64,000 nt of DNA. Origin: Planctomycetaceae bacterium (GTDB lineage Bacteria > Planctomycetota > Planctomycetia > Planctomycetales > Planctomycetaceae). Shown one piece after another: positions 45,495 to 54,511 of the stretch; the first letter of the stretch is position 1; every line of letters begins with the position of its first letter. The notes beneath the pieces were generated by a model. That model was not told where the DNA came from, did no database searches, and worked only from the letters and a program-made list of their open reading frames with translations. A program made the translations under genes and the position numbers. The DNA lies in contig JAWKTX010000001.1 of assembly GCA_041398825.1 (NCBI GenBank), positions 310,001 through 374,000 of the forward strand, in the 5' to 3' direction.

Positions 45495-47654
45495 ATGTCA
45501 TTTGCTGCACCGGCTGCTTTGGCTCTCACTGCTCTTGCCCTTCCCATCATTGCGTTCTACGTGCTGAAGGTTCGTCTGCGAAGAATCCCTGTTTCGACCA
45601 ATTTGTTCTGGAAACAGGTCTACGAAGACAAGCCCCCCCGATCCTTATGGCAGAACCTTCGCCATCTCCTGTCGCTGTTTTGTCAGTTGTTTCTGCTGGG
45701 GCTGTTAGTACTTGCCGTGGCTGATCCGTACTTATCCGGGCAGGCCCTGCATGCGCGTCGCCTTGTGTTTGTGCTGGATGCATCAGCCAGTATGAAAGCG
45801 ACCGATGTCAGCCCAACGCGATTCGACGCAGCACGATCTGCAGCCATGGATGTGCTGGATGGATTGCGATTTCGTGATGAAGCTGCCGTGGTCGTGGCGG
45901 GCAGCCGTCCCGAAGTTATCCTGGGAATGGCGGGGCATGTCCCCACACTTCGCCGCGCGATCGATTCTGTGCAACCGTCTGATTCTGTCGCTGCGCTCGA
46001 TCAGGCAATTGAACTGGCAAAGCAACTGATCGGAGATCACGCCAATGGGCAGATCCTTGTCTTCACCGATTCCTGCGCACAGCGCCCCGACAACTCTGTA
46101 CAGTCTTCGGACTTAACAAATCTTCTTGCCAACGATTCTTCGGTGTCATCGACTTCGGTGGATGCCCAAAATCAGGACGTTGGTAGCTCTGAAGAGCCGG
46201 AGAAATCATCCGAAACAGAGCCGGGAATGCCCCCCGTCGTCGTCTATCACACGTTTGCGACGCCAGCTGCCAACATTGGAATCACTCAGTTTCAGGCACG
46301 GCGCAGTATGGTGGATCCCATTGGATACGAAGTATTGGTGACTGTCACGAATGCCGCGGATGCTCCAGTGGAGGCGCGGGTTGAACTGGAACTGGACGGG
46401 ATTACGGTCGATGTGATTCCCTTAAATCTGGCGGCGGAGGAGAGCTGGTCGAAATCCATCGAGAAGACCTCTCTGGAAGGTGGAGTACTCAGGGCTGCAC
46501 TCACCCGAGTTCAGTCAGAGAGTGCCACCGATGCACGGAACTTAACTGCAGTCGGAGACGGGGCCGGATCCGACAACAATGAACGGAAAAAAGTCGAGCG
46601 GGTCGCATCAGTCAACTCGCTGTTGACCGATGACGTCGCCTGGGCACTGATTCCGCCGCGCATTGTGCAGGACGTCGTCATTGTCTCTCCGGGAAGTTTT
46701 TTTCTGGAACGAGTGTTCCGGGCAAACCCGCTGGTCAATGTTTCCGTGGTTGATGAGCTTCCCGAAAGCTGGCCAAATGATGCGATATTAGTTTTTCACC
46801 GACTCTTGCCATCGACATTGCCGAACAGTCCAGTCATGGTGATTGATCCCGATGCCAGTTGCAATTTGTGGGAGTTGGAGGCTGAGATTGAAAACCCGGT
46901 CGTCACCGAACAGGACGACGAATCTCCGCTGATGACGCACATTCGAATGGACAATGTGCTGATGCCCAGCGCGAAGAAGCTGAAGTTTAAACTTCCGGTG
47001 CAGGCGCTGGCTTCCACCATTTCGGGCGAACCTGTCTATGCAGCACTGAATCGACCCGGCGGCAGGAAAGGGCTTGTTCTGAATGTAAATCTGGAAAGCA
47101 GCGACCTGGCATTTCGTACGGCTTTTCCCATTTTGATCACAAATGCATTAAGCTGGTTTGCCGGGCAAACCGGCGAACTACAACCAGCGATCACCGCCGG
47201 GCAAAGCGCTCGACTGCGAAGGGACAATCCTGCTGAAGGCCCGGAAACAAATAATGTTGACAGCCTGGTCACAAAGTCAGGGGCATCGTCGGATCTTGTC
47301 CTGATCTCTCCGTCCGATCGGAAGTTTCGCGTGGCGAGCCAGCAGGTCGGACCGTTGGACGAGGTGGGTATCTGGTCTGTGTCGATTCCGCCTTCGAGTC
47401 CACCATCCGGGACGGATTCTGGCGAAACAGGGATCATTCGCGGAGGTGAAGGAATAATTCCGGTGCAGCAGTTTGCTGTTAATCTGGCCAGCAGTTCTGA
47501 ATCGGACCTTCGTCCCGTGACAAGCGGAAACGATGGATCTTCGCCTCTCAATTCATCGTGGCTGACACGGCCTGTGTGGTTCTACCTGGCAGTCTGTGCC
47601 TGCGTATTCTGTGTGCTCGAATGGTTCCTTTATCAACGCAGGTTCATTACCTGA
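45495..47654 (+). CDS. BatA/VWA domain membrane protein
   Basis: A 719-residue protein from the ATG at 45495 (MSFAAPAALALTALALPIIA); a TTG at 45486 is nine bases earlier. It has the BatA N-terminal arrangement (two membrane segments, the second HLLSLFCQLFLLGLLVLAVA), then a VWA domain with the MIDAS motif DASAS (VFVLDASASMKATD), then a long region with beta-sandwich character, and a final membrane segment (PVWFYLAVCACVFCVLEWFLY). BatA-like proteins sit in the envelope and are often linked to MoxR ATPases. No moxR is in the window. Confidence 0.9.
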   Translation: MSFAAPAALALTALALPIIAFYVLKVRLRRIPVSTNLFWKQVYEDKPPRSLWQNLRHLLSLFCQLFLLGLLVLAVADPYLSGQALHARRLVFVLDASASMKATDVSPTRFDAARSAAMDVLDGLRFRDEAAVVVAGSRPEVILGMAGHVPTLRRAIDSVQPSDSVAALDQAIELAKQLIGDHANGQILVFTDSCAQRPDNSVQSSDLTNLLANDSSVSSTSVDAQNQDVGSSEEPEKSSETEPGMPPVVVYHTFATPAANIGITQFQARRSMVDPIGYEVLVTVTNAADAPVEARVELELDGITVDVIPLNLAAEESWSKSIEKTSLEGGVLRAALTRVQSESATDARNLTAVGDGAGSDNNERKKVERVASVNSLLTDDVAWALIPPRIVQDVVIVSPGSFFLERVFRANPLVNVSVVDELPESWPNDAILVFHRLLPSTLPNSPVMVIDPDASCNLWELEAEIENPVVTEQDDESPLMTHIRMDNVLMPSAKKLKFKLPVQALASTISGEPVYAALNRPGGRKGLVLNVNLESSDLAFRTAFPILITNALSWFAGQTGELQPAITAGQSARLRRDNPAEGPETNNVDSLVTKSGASSDLVLISPSDRKFRVASQQVGPLDEVGIWSVSIPPSSPPSGTDSGETGIIRGGEGIIPVQQFAVNLASSSESDLRPVTSGNDGSSPLNSSWLTRPVWFYLAVCACVFCVLEWFLYQRRFIT

Positions 47655-47722
47655 TCCGCTTCCGTTAAGAGATTATGGCCAACATCTGATTCCATCACCC
47701 ACGGTCGCAGCCGAGCTGTCCA

Positions 47723-50383
47723 ATGATGCCTTTCGAATTCACTCGCCCCTGGCTCCTGCTGTCGACAATACCGTTGTCCGCCGCTGTCATTTGGTTCTTT
47801 CGCAGAAGCCTCAGCGATTTCCCGGCAACTCAGCGCGTCGTGTCGATGCTTACGCGACATGGGATTCTGGTGCTGTTGGTACTTTCTCTTTCCGGCCTGA
47901 CATGGCTGCAGGAAACCGACCAGCAATTTATCGTGTTGCTGAAGGATAACAGTCTGAGCATTGGTAAAGATGCAAATTCACAGGCACAACAATTTCTGAA
48001 GGAAGCCGCTGAGGTTCATCGTGACCACCGCTCCGTTGTTCTCCCGTTTGCCTCAAAGCCCGAGAAGGTGCAATCACTGGAAGATTGGGTCGAACATCAG
48101 CCGCAGCCTGCAGGCAGTGGATTGCCGGACACGCCGGATTCTGTTCCTGCGGGTACCGTCCCGGTAAAGATTGAACCAGATGCAAGTGAGGCGGCAGCGA
48201 TCAGCCGTTTTGAGGCTCTGGACAAACAACTCAACGGAACAGATCTGGCAGGAGCCGTTGAAGCTGCTGCCGGATATATGCCTCCGGGTTATGTGCCACA
48301 GATTGTCTTATTGAGCGACGGTAATCAGACAGTGAATGATGCCGTAGCTGCCGCCGCGCAGAGCCGGATTCCGGTGAGTGTGGTTCCACTTGTCGGCATG
48401 GCTGAGCCTGAGGTCCAGGTGGCCGAAGTTAATGTTCCTGCGGAGGTCCGTGAAGGAGAGCCGTTCTTTGTCGACGTGGTGGTCCAGTCGAATCACGATG
48501 ATGAATGTCTTGTGGAAGTGTTTCGCGGCGACCACAAAGTGATCAGTGAGAAGAAGCAGCTCAGCAGTGGATCGAACGCATTCCGTTTTCAGCAGTCCAT
48601 CGAACGAGATCGCCTTGCGGCATTTACCGTTCGAATCTCCGGCGTGAAGAACGATACGCTGCTCGACAACAACAGTGACGCTGGTCTTGTTTATGCCGCC
48701 GGGAAACCTCGCGTGCTGATCATCGAGAGCGATCCGAATTTGATTCGCGAGCTCGCTTATGCTTTGGAGGATGAAGGAATTCAGGTGGATGTTCGGCCGC
48801 CGCAGGGCATGCCGGATTCACTGGCCGACCTTCAGAATTACGAATGTTTGATGCTTTCCAACGTCCCGGCGACGGACTTGTCGCAGCAACAGATGCAGGT
48901 CGCTCGAACCTGGGTTCAGGACCTGGGGGGTGGGTTCATCATGCTGGGCGGAGAGCAGTCGTTCGGGCTGGGGGGCTACTACAAGAGCACGCTGGAAGAG
49001 ATCCTTCCGGTTCGCAGTGATTTTGAAAAGGAGAAAGAAAAGCCTTCCCTGGCCATGGTGCTTGTCATCGATAAGTCCGGTTCGATGGACGGTGATCCGA
49101 TAGAAATGGCCAAGTCTGCTGCCAGATCTGCTGTTGAGCTGCTCGGGCGACGTGATCAGGTCGCAGTGCTGGCGTTCGATGGCGACACCTATGTCAGCAG
49201 TGAGATGCAGCCAGCCAGCAATGCCGCAAAAATCAGCGACGAAATCGCTCGAATCGAAGCAGGTGGCGGCACAAATATGTATCCAGCCATGGAAATGTCG
49301 TTCGAAATGCTGATGACCGCCTCAGCCAAACTGAAGCACGTCATCCTTCTGACAGACGGAGTGTCCACACCGGGCGATTTTCAGGGCATGGCCCAGCAAA
49401 TGGCCTCAGCCAAAATTACAGTGTCTGCTGTTGCTGCCGGTGGAGGTGCCGATGCGGCACTGCTGGAAGAGATCGCCCGGATTGGCAAAGGGCGATATTA
49501 CTTTACGGATGACCCGGCTCAGGTGCCGCAAATCTTCGCGAAAGAAACGGTCACCGCGAGCAAATCGGCCATCGACGAACAGCCGTTCATTCCCATCGTT
49601 GTTCGAGCGACGCATGCCCTGGCAGACCTCGATATGGAATCGGCACCGTTTCTGCTCGGCTATGTCATGACTCGTCCCAAGCCTACCAGCGAAGTCATTC
49701 TTGCGACCGAAAAGGGAGATCCGTTGCTGGCGTGGTGGCGGTATGGACTTGGTATGACGGCAGCATTCACATCCGATGCAAAATCTCGCTGGGCAGCCGA
49801 ATGGATGACGTGGCCCGGCTATGGCAAATTCTGGACTCAGGTTATTCGCCAGGTTATGCGGAAGAGTGACGCACGGGGCATACAGATCAACACAGAACGA
49901 ATCGGTGAGCAGGCTGGCATTTCTGTTGATGCGGTCAATGACGTTGGGCAGTTTCTGAACAATGCTGAAGTGGAAATGACGGTGATTGATCCTCGTCTCC
50001 AGCGCCACGTTTCGCAACTTCGGCAAACGGCCCCGGGCCGCTATTCCAGCGATATCCCCCTGCCCCGGTCCGGGTCATATCATATGGAGGTTGCCGTGAA
50101 GCAAAATGGGCAGGTGGTCTATCGTCAGTCACGGGGCCTGATACGGGGGTACAGCGATGAACTTCGGATTCGACCGCCTGACGAACAGCTTCTTCGTGAA
50201 ATAGCGGACGTTTCAGGCGGCAGGTTCAATCCCTCTGCCGCCGACATCTATCAGCCCGCAACCACCACAGCGACGCGTCCGACGCCACTCTGGCCCTGGC
50301 TTCTGACAGCCGCGGCCTGGCTGCTGCTTGTCGACGTCGCTCTCCGCCGTATCGACTTCTCCGTCTACATGAAGGAACGTTGA
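47723..50383 (+). CDS. membrane protein with two VWA domains and a glutamine-amidotransferase-like domain
   Basis: An 886-residue protein starting at the first of two tandem ATGs. Two N-terminal membrane segments (PWLLLSTIPLSAAVIWFFRR, MLTRHGILVLLVLSLSGL) are followed by a first VWA with MIDAS DNSLS (LLKDNSLSIGKD), a GATase1-like domain (RVLIIESDPNLIRELAYALE, ending GGGFIMLGGEQSFGLGGYY), a second VWA with a full MIDAS (MVLVIDKSGSMDG), and a last C-terminal membrane segment. The order VWA-GATase-VWA is typical of envelope proteins paired with BatA-like partners. Gene order here: membrane protein, BatA-like, this gene, FGE protein. Confidence 0.88.
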   Translation: MMPFEFTRPWLLLSTIPLSAAVIWFFRRSLSDFPATQRVVSMLTRHGILVLLVLSLSGLTWLQETDQQFIVLLKDNSLSIGKDANSQAQQFLKEAAEVHRDHRSVVLPFASKPEKVQSLEDWVEHQPQPAGSGLPDTPDSVPAGTVPVKIEPDASEAAAISRFEALDKQLNGTDLAGAVEAAAGYMPPGYVPQIVLLSDGNQTVNDAVAAAAQSRIPVSVVPLVGMAEPEVQVAEVNVPAEVREGEPFFVDVVVQSNHDDECLVEVFRGDHKVISEKKQLSSGSNAFRFQQSIERDRLAAFTVRISGVKNDTLLDNNSDAGLVYAAGKPRVLIIESDPNLIRELAYALEDEGIQVDVRPPQGMPDSLADLQNYECLMLSNVPATDLSQQQMQVARTWVQDLGGGFIMLGGEQSFGLGGYYKSTLEEILPVRSDFEKEKEKPSLAMVLVIDKSGSMDGDPIEMAKSAARSAVELLGRRDQVAVLAFDGDTYVSSEMQPASNAAKISDEIARIEAGGGTNMYPAMEMSFEMLMTASAKLKHVILLTDGVSTPGDFQGMAQQMASAKITVSAVAAGGGADAALLEEIARIGKGRYYFTDDPAQVPQIFAKETVTASKSAIDEQPFIPIVVRATHALADLDMESAPFLLGYVMTRPKPTSEVILATEKGDPLLAWWRYGLGMTAAFTSDAKSRWAAEWMTWPGYGKFWTQVIRQVMRKSDARGIQINTERIGEQAGISVDAVNDVGQFLNNAEVEMTVIDPRLQRHVSQLRQTAPGRYSSDIPLPRSGSYHMEVAVKQNGQVVYRQSRGLIRGYSDELRIRPPDEQLLREIADVSGGRFNPSAADIYQPATTTATRPTPLWPWLLTAAAWLLLVDVALRRIDFSVYMKER

Positions 50384-50391
50384 ACGTTCCT
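50373..50391 (+). other. hairpin with a stop codon in its loop
   Basis: A perfect 8-bp inverted repeat, aggaacgt / acgttcct (50373-50380 and 50384-50391), with the TGA stop of the VWA gene as the three-base loop. No T-run follows, so it is not a classic terminator. It might slow or attenuate transcription, or it may be chance. Confidence 0.5.
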
Positions 50392-50498
50392 CAGGAGATG
50401 GAACCCGGACTACAGGAAGGGCAATTACAGAGGTTGCGGAGGTGGCTTATCGGAGCCGAACCTTGCAATTCCGGGGTTTCTTCAATCGGGAGTCAGCC

Positions 50499-51836
50499 AT
50501 GCGATTGATTGGTTTGTTCCTCATTATGTGTATTTGTTGTCCGTGCATTGTCGCGCAGGTAGTGCCGGAGTCCGGAACGGCCCGTCGTGACAATGCCCTC
50601 AGGATGCCCCTCGTCTATTGCGAATCTAGCAGTTTTTTCCGGGAGTGGGCGGGAAAGCATCCAGAGAAGCCCGGTCTCGGGCCATTCCGTGAGAAGGTAA
50701 CCCTGACAACCGGGTTCTGGATTGGGCAGTACGAAGTGACGCAGGCCGAGTGGCAGGCAGTCATGGGAAATCGAATCTGGGAGATTAAGAACGCGAAGAA
50801 GTCGGACCGTGAGCGGGACGACGTTCCGGACGGATCACGTTTTCCGGCATCGCTGATGTCGTGGGAAGAGGCAACCGAATTCTGTCAACGCCTGACGCAG
50901 ACGGAGAAGGAAGCCGGGCGTTTGCCAGCAGACGAAGTGTATCGGCTTCCGACGGAAGCGGAATGGGAGTGGGCGTGTCGAGCGGGATCGAGCAAAGGGC
51001 TTTACTGCTGCGGCGATTCGGTTGAGGAGTTGCGAAAATACGCCTGGTTCTCACCATCACCACGCGGCCTGATTGGACAAATGCACGAAGTGGGCCTGAA
51101 GCTGCCGAATCGCTGGGGGCTGTATGACATGCACGGCAACATAGCAGAGCTTTGCCTGGATGCCTTCCTGCCCTGGAGCGCCTACGGGACAGACCCGATT
51201 TATCGTTCGGGTAGTTATGTGCGTGATCTGCATTTGCACGTCGTCAAAGGAGGCTCTTATCATTCGATACCCGTTGGCTGTGAGTCGTCGCTGCATTTTG
51301 ATAACGGAACAGGCCGGCCACGCGGGGAACAGGCATGGATCGGATTTCGTGTCGCACGGGGCCTGGATCCCAATGGGGCCCCTGTGGCTCCCCAGGTTCA
51401 GAAGTCCGTCAGGATCGCTACGACTGAAGAACTGTTCCGGCAGCTTGCAAAGGCAATTGATTCGGAACAATTCGACAGCATTCAGGATTTGTTTTTCCCC
51501 GATCAACCAGCGGTCAAACTTGGTCTGATGACAGCGGCTGAAGCGGCCGAGATGTCGCGTTTGCAGGCGCAGTCGTTTGGGCGACTGGCGACTTTCCGCA
51601 AGCTGCTCGCTGAAGAAGGCCTGCTGCCGCTGGAAAAGACCCGGCTATCGGTCAAGTCAAAAGAAGAGCGGATTGTGAAGGGCCAAAGAGTTGAACTGGC
51701 GGCCCTGCTAGCGTCCAAAGCCAACAATGTTCAGGTCATGCAGATCATCGATTCTGCGATTCGGCTGGATGGCCAATGGTACATCGTCGAATTGTTCGAT
51801 GAGCCAATGATCGAGTACCTGAAGGCCATCGAATGA
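50499..51836 (+). CDS. exported FGE-sulfatase (SUMF1-like) domain protein
   Basis: A 445-residue protein from the ATG at 50499; the frame is open to a GTG at 50442. A signal peptide (MRLIGLFLIMCICCPCIVAQ) is followed by a formylglycine-generating-enzyme-like domain (LTTGFWIGQYEVTQAEWQAV, SWEEATEFCQRLT, YRLPTEAEWEWACRAG, WGLYDMHGNIAELC, VKGGSYHS, IGFRVARG). The C-terminal 130 residues are a charged helical extension (LAKAIDSEQFDSIQDLFFPD). Many such domains in planctomycetes have lost sulfatase-activating function. The conserved Cys in NIAELC is kept, so activity cannot be excluded. It is the last gene of the VWA cluster. Confidence 0.85.
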   Translation: MRLIGLFLIMCICCPCIVAQVVPESGTARRDNALRMPLVYCESSSFFREWAGKHPEKPGLGPFREKVTLTTGFWIGQYEVTQAEWQAVMGNRIWEIKNAKKSDRERDDVPDGSRFPASLMSWEEATEFCQRLTQTEKEAGRLPADEVYRLPTEAEWEWACRAGSSKGLYCCGDSVEELRKYAWFSPSPRGLIGQMHEVGLKLPNRWGLYDMHGNIAELCLDAFLPWSAYGTDPIYRSGSYVRDLHLHVVKGGSYHSIPVGCESSLHFDNGTGRPRGEQAWIGFRVARGLDPNGAPVAPQVQKSVRIATTEELFRQLAKAIDSEQFDSIQDLFFPDQPAVKLGLMTAAEAAEMSRLQAQSFGRLATFRKLLAEEGLLPLEKTRLSVKSKEERIVKGQRVELAALLASKANNVQVMQIIDSAIRLDGQWYIVELFDEPMIEYLKAIE

Positions 51837-52020
51837 GAATTCGGTTGCGAATTCAACGATGTGAAACAGCAACAATCAACGGCCTGTTGATCGCCTGCTG
51901 TTCGATCGAATGACAACGTGCTGCGACGGGGGCAGATTATCGGCCTCGCCTCGCGGCCTGCTGGCCATGCAACCGTGGAGTGACTGCGGCCTTCAGCGGA
52001 TTAGTACTGCAGCGTCTCAA

Positions 52021-53073
52021 TCATGCATCCAGCGGCAGTTTGACTGTTTGTCCTGTTTTGGCGGCCTCATAAATGGCAAGGATGATTTCCACACTCTTGC
52101 GACCTTCCGCGCCGTCAACTCGTGGTGCTCGACCTTCATTGATGGCTTCGATGAAGTCCTGAAGTTGCAGTTGATGGCCCACAAACGAAATCGCCTTCGG
52201 ATCGGATGCTCCACCGGAGGTTGCCGAATTGGCTCCCAGCTGTTCCCGCAGTGCGGCGTCCGATGGGAGTTCCGTGGCAAATTCCCATTTCAAGATGGAA
52301 TCCTGTTCCACAATGACAGTGCCCTGATTTCCGTGGATTTCCGTCTTCTTCAACAGGCCCGGCCAGGCAGCGGTGCTGGCCTCCATCACGCCGATTGCTC
52401 CGTTCACAAACTTCATGCAGGCAACGCCGGCGTCTTCCACTTCGATTCTTTCGTGGGCGAGCGTACCGGTGAAACCGCAGACTTCTGCGACATCGCCCAT
52501 CAGCCAGTACAGGAGATCGACATTATGAATCGCCTGATTCATGTACGCCCCGCCTCCATCAAGTGCCCAGGTGCCTCGCCACCCGCCGCCGTCGTAGTAC
52601 TCCTGAGTGCGCCACCATTTGACGTAAGTATCTCCTATGGTCAGCCGACCAAAACGCCCTGCTTCAATCGCTTCTTTCAAAGCGATATTCGCGGGGCTGA
52701 ATCGGGATGGAAAGATGGTGCACAACTTCACGTTGTTCGCTCGGCATGCATCGATGATCTGATCGCAGCGACTGAGCGTGATTTCAAGAGGCTTTTCAAC
52801 AACCACATGTTTACCTGCGTTTGCCGACGCTATCGCAGGGCCCAGGTGAGCACCGCTTGGTGTGCAGATATTGATGATCCGGATCTCAGGATCTGCCAGC
52901 ATTGCCTCTAGGGTCGTGTAAGCCCGGCAATTGTACTCTGCGGCGAACGCATCTGCCTTTTCCTGACTCTGATTGAAGCAACCAACGACGGACGCTCCCT
53001 CAATTTGTTGAATGGCTTTCGCATGAAAGTGCGAAATCATCCCTGTGCCAACGATTCCAAATCCAACTGTCAT
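52021..53073 (-). CDS. Gfo/Idh/MocA family oxidoreductase
   Basis: A 350-residue NAD(P)-dependent oxidoreductase from the ATG at 53073 (MTVGFGIVGTGMISHFHAK); the frame begins with a TTG at 53082. The Rossmann motif GIVGTGMIS lies near the N-terminus; the EKPLEI motif contains the catalytic-region Lys; the C-terminal domain includes GGGAYMNQAIHNVDLLYWLMG with the conserved His. Substrates are usually sugars or inositols. It lies 15 bases downstream of the winged-helix gene. Confidence 0.93.
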   Translation of the reverse strand: MTVGFGIVGTGMISHFHAKAIQQIEGASVVGCFNQSQEKADAFAAEYNCRAYTTLEAMLADPEIRIINICTPSGAHLGPAIASANAGKHVVVEKPLEITLSRCDQIIDACRANNVKLCTIFPSRFSPANIALKEAIEAGRFGRLTIGDTYVKWWRTQEYYDGGGWRGTWALDGGGAYMNQAIHNVDLLYWLMGDVAEVCGFTGTLAHERIEVEDAGVACMKFVNGAIGVMEASTAAWPGLLKKTEIHGNQGTVIVEQDSILKWEFATELPSDAALREQLGANSATSGGASDPKAISFVGHQLQLQDFIEAINEGRAPRVDGAEGRKSVEIILAIYEAAKTGQTVKLPLDA

Positions 53074-53088
53074 GGCTCTCAATTCCTT

Positions 53089-53319
53089 CTAATTCTCTTG
53101 TTGTTTGAGTGCGATGGTTCGACCTCGCCCAACTTTATTGAAGACCAGTTTGTCTTCCCGTGCCAGCCAGCCGATGCCCTGAAGCACCAAGTCACGTGAC
53201 ACGTCCGTTTCTTTGATCAGTCGCGATAGTGAACAGGCTCCGTTTTCATTCAGAAAAGCCCAGATCTTTCCGGCAGCGCTTCCGATTTCCGCAATGGTGT
53301 CGATGCTGGTTTCAGACAT
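53089..53319 (-). CDS. winged helix-turn-helix protein (DUF2582-like)
   Basis: A 76-residue protein from the ATG at 53319 (MSETSIDTIAEIGSAAGKIW). The sequence IWAFLNENGACSLSRLIKET followed by LVLQGIGWLAREDKLVF fits a winged helix of the DUF2582 family. It could bind DNA and regulate the Gfo/Idh gene that it precedes by 15 bases, but this family is often not a classical regulator. The frame is open upstream to 53385 but has no good start there. Confidence 0.85.
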   Translation of the reverse strand: MSETSIDTIAEIGSAAGKIWAFLNENGACSLSRLIKETDVSRDLVLQGIGWLAREDKLVFNKVGRGRTIALKQQEN

Positions 53320-53435
53320 TCGAGCAACCTTTCGCATCTCGAACCGAGTGAATCTCCGGGTCGCCGTTCCGCGACCGGCAGTCAAAACTCTCGCCGGTCG
53401 GAAGTTTAGCTTTGCACTGCCGGCAATGTCACCAG

Positions 53436-54368
53436 TCAGCGGGGGCGACCTGCGTATTCTTCGGGATGCATGAAAAGCTGCTGAATCTGTTCGGCAGAAA
53501 GAGCCCGTTTGTAAATGGCAAGTTCGTCCATGTCCCCCACGTAATTGATTCCCAGCATCATAATCGCTTCCCTGCTCTCTGTGCCGGACCAGGTAAACTG
53601 CATGGGCTTGTGCAGTGATCCCTGCAATTTTCCATCGATATACAAATGGGTGGAGGCAGCGTCGCCGCGAGTGGAATTCAGATTCTCAAACGTGAATGCC
53701 ACGTGCGTCCACTTTTCCCTGGAAAATGAAGGCGGTTTCACCACGATCATGGGGCGATCCTGCGCAGGGATGTCATCCCATTTGATCTGAGACGGGTTCC
53801 AGAAATCGTGATCTGAAAACGCGCCCAACCGGAAATCTCTGGGCAGGGTCTGATCGAAATCGACAAAGAATGCCGCGTCATTCCACTTCTTTGATGTGAT
53901 TTGCAACGGATCGCAATAGCCAGCCGGAAGGTCCGGATCTGGTGACAATCGAAGCCATAAAGAAACGGTTCCGCTCCAGTGATCCGTGGGTTGCATTCCA
54001 TTGACCGAAGCTTTGTAGCAAAGCACAGTGTCGGATTTTGCAGCAAACCGGAGGGCATCACCGTGCCTGCCCGCTTTGGACGCGATGGAGACTTCCGGGA
54101 TATGCATCCCCGGTTCCAGTTTTTTTCGGGCCGGCGTATCGGCGGTGTAGACTCGCCCGTCACCATCCTTCACATAGACTTGTGCTTCGAGAGTTCCTTC
54201 GAATCCAGCGTAGAAAATCAAATCGTCCGTGATGTGCGCCTTCTCGTCGGCATTCGATGTGGGCAACTCGGTTCCCGACAGGCAGCTGAAAACCAAACCT
54301 AACAGTAATCGAGCCATCCCGGTCGAAAGTGAACAGTGGCCGTTTCTTTGCGGACGCGCGTTTTGCAT
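53436..54368 (-). CDS. exported LamG-like domain protein
   Basis: A protein of 310 residues from the ATG at 54368, or 293 from 54317 (MARLLLGLVFSCLSG), which begins a signal peptide directly. After the signal it is a concanavalin-like/LamG domain (HITDDLIFYAGFEGTLEAQV, VSLWLRLSPDPDLP, WTHVAFTFENLN, HLYIDGKLQGSLHKPM, GDMDELAIYKRALSAEQI). Such domains bind carbohydrate. It sits between the rhodanese-fusion gene and the winged-helix gene on the same strand. Confidence 0.85.
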   Translation of the reverse strand: MQNARPQRNGHCSLSTGMARLLLGLVFSCLSGTELPTSNADEKAHITDDLIFYAGFEGTLEAQVYVKDGDGRVYTADTPARKKLEPGMHIPEVSIASKAGRHGDALRFAAKSDTVLCYKASVNGMQPTDHWSGTVSLWLRLSPDPDLPAGYCDPLQITSKKWNDAAFFVDFDQTLPRDFRLGAFSDHDFWNPSQIKWDDIPAQDRPMIVVKPPSFSREKWTHVAFTFENLNSTRGDAASTHLYIDGKLQGSLHKPMQFTWSGTESREAIMMLGINYVGDMDELAIYKRALSAEQIQQLFMHPEEYAGRPR

Positions 54369-54511
54369 TGTTTCGTACCGAAGCGAAAAGCGGAATGGGA
54401 TCATTCAGAACGACGATTTTACCGGGCAGAGCATACAGGGCAGGTTTCGCGTTCACATCTGGGCGGAACGACAACCCTGAATTCTACAGGTGAGTCTGCG
54501 AAAGGGTGAGG

